Origin: Bacillota bacterium
Lineage (GTDB): Bacteria > Bacillota > DSM-12270 > Thermacetogeniales > Thermacetogeniaceae
Assembly (NCBI GenBank): GCA_029907475.1
Contig: JARYLU010000002.1
Coordinates: forward strand, 1-64,000
DNA: 64,000 bases
Direction: 5' to 3'
Both the position numbers and the translations under genes were made by a program. Below are positions 61,966 through 64,000 of the stretch, piece by piece. The notes below the pieces were generated by a model. The model was not told the origin of the DNA and ran no database searches. It saw nothing but the letters and a program-made list of their open reading frames with translations. The number at the start of each line of letters is the position of its first letter. Position 1 is the stretch's first letter.

Positions 61966-62061
61966 ATGGAAACGAATGGAGAACTATACAAGACCAGTGC
62001 CACGGACACAGCAGTCCAACACTGCATGCAATGGCTCTCCAGGATGGATGAAGGCTTTTAG
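61966..62061 (+). CDS. possible 31-residue peptide or C-terminal scrap
   Basis: A short frame, METNGELYKTSATDTAVQHC and on to MDEGF, preceded by AGAAGGGAG. It could be the tail of a lost gene. No family recognised. The remaining bases of 61931-62097 show nothing else. Confidence 0.2.
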   Translation: METNGELYKTSATDTAVQHCMQWLSRMDEGF

Positions 62062-62097
62062 GTATAACCAACACTAAGATTAGGAGGAGGCGGAAAG

Positions 62098-62643
62098 ATG
62101 GCTAAGGTATGCGTGCATTTGGCGACGGGATTTGAAGAATTAGAGGCAGTTACTGTCTGTGATGTTTTGAGAAGAGCGGATATTGAGGTACTTATGGTTT
62201 CCATGACAAAAGAAATGAACGTTACCGGCGCCCACGGACTTACGGTTGTATCGAATGTATTATTTGAAGATGTTGACTATGACAGTGTTGATATGATTGT
62301 GTTGCCTGGAGGTATGCCGGGAACCACTAACTTGGCCAGGCACGAGGGGTTAAAACAGAAGATAAGCGAGTTTGCAGACCAGGGAAAATACTTGGCAGGT
62401 ATTTGCGCTGCTCCGATGGTATATGGACAAATGGGATTGTTGAAGGGAAAAGCAGCAACATGCTATCCTGGATTTGAAAAGTATTTGGATGGAGCAGAGA
62501 TTGCAGCGGATAGAGTTGTCCAGATACAGAACTTTATTACTTCCAAAGGACCGGGTACCGCCCTGGAGTTTAGTTTTAAACTGGTCGAGATATTGAAAGA
62601 TGCGGATACAGCTGAAAATGTTAAAAAAGAAATGCTGGCATAG
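62098..62643 (+). CDS. DJ-1/PfpI family protein (YajL-like)
   Basis: A 181-residue DJ-1 superfamily protein. The nucleophile-elbow Cys is in LAGICAAP near residue 102, and the conserved early Glu in GFEELEAVTVCDVLRRA. It is close in length and pattern to the 4-methyl-5-thiazole/YajL subgroup, assigned roles in protein deglycation or stress response, which are debated. ATG start after GGAGGAGGCGG. Base composition returns to that of the rest of the genome. Confidence 0.9.
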   Translation: MAKVCVHLATGFEELEAVTVCDVLRRADIEVLMVSMTKEMNVTGAHGLTVVSNVLFEDVDYDSVDMIVLPGGMPGTTNLARHEGLKQKISEFADQGKYLAGICAAPMVYGQMGLLKGKAATCYPGFEKYLDGAEIAADRVVQIQNFITSKGPGTALEFSFKLVEILKDADTAENVKKEMLA

Positions 62644-62731
62644 CATAATATTATGGCTCATCCTTTTATCAGCTGCCCTGGTGCCTGTCTCAAGTTAGAT
62701 CAATTATGACTTCGAAAAATGCGGCTTTGAG

Positions 62732-62766
62732 GCTTCTCTAAGTCCTGCCGGGGCGCTGCGGCATCT
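62732..62766 (+). repeat. 35-bp imperfect direct repeat, copy 2
   Basis: 33 of 35 bases match the permease 3' end at 59295-59329; here the frame reads ASLSPAGALRHL without a gene around it. The sequence before and after does not match the first copy. Confidence 0.85.
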
Positions 62767-62787
62767 AAGCGGCTCGTGCGGGCATTC

Positions 62788-62817
62788 TTGACAGGAAAGC
62801 AGGAAATTCCGTATAAT
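62788..62817 (+). promoter_or_regulatory. ileS promoter
   Basis: Perfect TTGACA (62788-62793) and TATAAT (62812-62817) with an 18-bp spacer, about 50 bp before the T-box leader. Confidence 0.8.
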
Positions 62818-62859
62818 TACTTCGAAGTTAAAACCAGTTAGGTGTTTAGAAACATTATA

Positions 62860-63105
62860 AAAGGGAATCAACACGATGAGCGGGACGTCTCTGCTGTTCC
62901 AGGGAGCAGCGAACCGGGGGTGGTGCAAGCCCGGTCCTCATGGGAACAACAGAAAATCACCCGAGAGTGCCCTCCCGAAAACTGAATGGTGATTAAGGAG
63001 GGCCGGTGGGGGCCGTTATTCCAAATACAAAAAGAGCCTTCATTAAAGAAGGAAAAAGGGTGGTAACGCGGGACCTCTCGCCCCTGAGGTGAGGGGTTTA
63101 ATTTT
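62860..63105 (+). promoter_or_regulatory. isoleucine T-box riboswitch of ileS
   Basis: Stem I starts about 62870 with a distal AGGGAGCAGCGAACCGGGGGT-like region shortened here; the specifier loop reads AGAAAATCACC with the Ile codon ATC at 62956-62958. The T-box AGGGTGGTAACGCGG begins at 63057. The terminator is CCTCTCGCC (63074-63082) with GGTGAGGGG (63088-63096) and a T-rich tail. The codon and the downstream ileS agree, so uncharged tRNA-Ile is expected to switch on ileS. Confidence 0.9.
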
Positions 63106-63138
63106 TGATATACTATTTTGGGAATATGAGGTGAAGTG

Positions 63139-64000
63139 ATGGAATACAAGGAAACACTTAACCTGCCACGTACCGATTTTCCGATGCGGGCCAATTTGCC
63201 GCAGCGCGAGCCCGAAATTTTACGTTTTTGGGAGGAGGCCGGTCTTTACCAGGAAATTCAAAATTCTACCCAAGGGAGACCAAAATTTATTTTACATGAC
63301 GGCCCTCCTTATGCAAATGGCGATATTCATTTGGGTCATACTTTAAATAAAATTTTAAAAGATATAATTGTAAAGTACCGGACCATGACCGGGTATGATG
63401 CTCCCTACGTGCCAGGCTGGGATACCCACGGGTTGCCCATCGAACAGCAGGCGATTAAGGCCCTGGGGGTTGACCGCAACCAAGTAGATGTTTTAGAATT
63501 TCGCCGCCTCTGTAAAGAATACGCCCTGAAATACGTAAACGTGCAGCGGGAACAGTTTAAACGCCTGGGAGTACGGGGAGACTGGGAAAATCCTTATTTA
63601 ACCCTGGAGCCATCCTACGAAGCCGTACAAATTGGCATCTTTGGAGAAATGGCGAAACGCGGCTTTATTTATAAAGGGCTGAAACCTGTTTACTGGTGCG
63701 CGGATTGTGAAACAGCACTCGCGGAAGCGGAAGTAGAATACCAGGAAAAAGAATCTCCCTCTATTTATGTCTTGTTTCCGGTGAAGGAAAGCAGGGGGCT
63801 TTTCCCGCCCGATGATCGTACTTACATCCTGATCTGGACCACTACTCCCTGGACAATTCCCGGAAACACCGCGATCAGCTTGCACCCCGACTTTGACTAC
63901 GTTCTGGTTGAGGTTAACGGCATCAGAATTCTTGTTGCCGAAAAACTTTTGAATTCAGTCATCAGCATCAAGGGAAAAAAAGATGTCCCCGTGCTTGGTA
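63139..64000 (+). CDS. ileS: isoleucyl-tRNA synthetase, N-terminal part (continues beyond window)
   Basis: Charges tRNA-Ile; a class I synthetase. The visible 287 codons hold the start [20 protein letters not shown], the HIGH motif region [15 protein letters not shown] and [12 protein letters not shown], then the beginning of the CP1 editing domain ([17 protein letters not shown]). The KMSKS motif and C-terminus lie outside. ATG start after GAGGTGAAG. The gene is separated from its usual neighbours (sepF, yggT, yggU) by the 14.7-kb insertion. Confidence 0.95.
   Translation, partial: MEYKETLNLPRTDFPMRANLPQREPEILRFWEEAGLYQEIQNSTQGRPKFILHDGPPYANGDIHLGHTLNKILKDIIVKYRTMTGYDAPYVPGWDTHGLPIEQQAIKALGVDRNQVDVLEFRRLCKEYALKYVNVQREQFKRLGVRGDWENPYLTLEPSYEAVQIGIFGEMAKRGFIYKGLKPVYWCADCETALAEAEVEYQEKESPSIYVLFPVKESRGLFPPDDRTYILIWTTTPWTIPGNTAISLHPDFDYVLVEVNGIRILVAEKLLNSVISIKGKKDVPVLG

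Noticed and set aside
1-64000. CRISPR arrays, tRNA and rRNA genes
   Set aside because: I found no regularly spaced repeats, no cloverleaf with a CCA end and no rRNA sequence in the window; a covariance scan could still find a weak one.

Overview
The window comes from a spore-forming, anaerobic, Gram-positive bacterium of the class Clostridia. The evidence is the set of sporulation genes (spoIIGA, sigE, sigG, spoIIR, a ylmC-type gene), an oxygen-sensitive class III ribonucleotide reductase, T-box leaders, a meso-diaminopimelate type MurE, and a gene order typical of the Moorella/Desulfotomaculum/Thermacetogenium group. I cannot name the species. Almost all genes lie on the + strand.

Layout. 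1-7170: stringent response and translation genes (relA/spoT, dtd, a metallo-beta-lactamase fold hydrolase, hisS, aspS), followed by a well-supported 6S RNA with its own promoter. 7171-13867: metabolic and unknown genes (Clp-fold membrane proteinase, phenylacetate-CoA ligase with an ACT partner, the only confident minus-strand gene, a radical SAM enzyme, an M28 peptidase, a MetE-like zinc methyltransferase, DUF1858). 14062-32532: a complete division and cell wall (dcw) cluster from mraZ to ftsZ, closed by a clean terminator. 32722-36368: the sporulation block spoIIGA-sigE-sigG-spoIIR-ylmC. 36504-43630: nrdR-nrdD-nrdG. nrdD carries a 527-residue intein with a LAGLIDADG endonuclease. A wrecked type I restriction island (hsdR, hsdM and radC remnants) sits between nrdD and nrdG. 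43722-48432: pgeF, a copper-chaperone-like protein, an HlyD-like protein, yggS, sepF, proC, yggT and yggU, the usual neighbourhood upstream of ileS.

48433-63138 is an accessory block inserted between yggU and ileS, which are normally close together. It holds a repeat-rich small protein and two transposase remnants. Next comes a locus that looks like a decaying peptide-maturation (RiPP-like) system: a short hydrophobic candidate precursor, two PH-domain-like membrane proteins, a radical SAM gene gutted by deletion, an intact ABC exporter and a zinc-ribbon protein. A Yip1/MacAB-type export operon follows. Then comes a visibly GC-richer aroF-pheA pair behind two consecutive T-box terminator modules, with a cysE scrap and a DJ-1 family gene. 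This last part is bracketed by a 35-bp imperfect direct repeat copied from the 3' end of the MacB-like permease. ileS, behind an isoleucine T-box, runs off the end of the window.

The main points for a second look are: the RiPP-like locus; the nrdD intein plus the restriction wreckage beside it; a pair of NrdR-box-like sites exactly 32 bp apart; two perfect Spo0A boxes before relA; a 21-bp-spaced spoIIG promoter; and a proC gene whose only sensible start codon is ATC.
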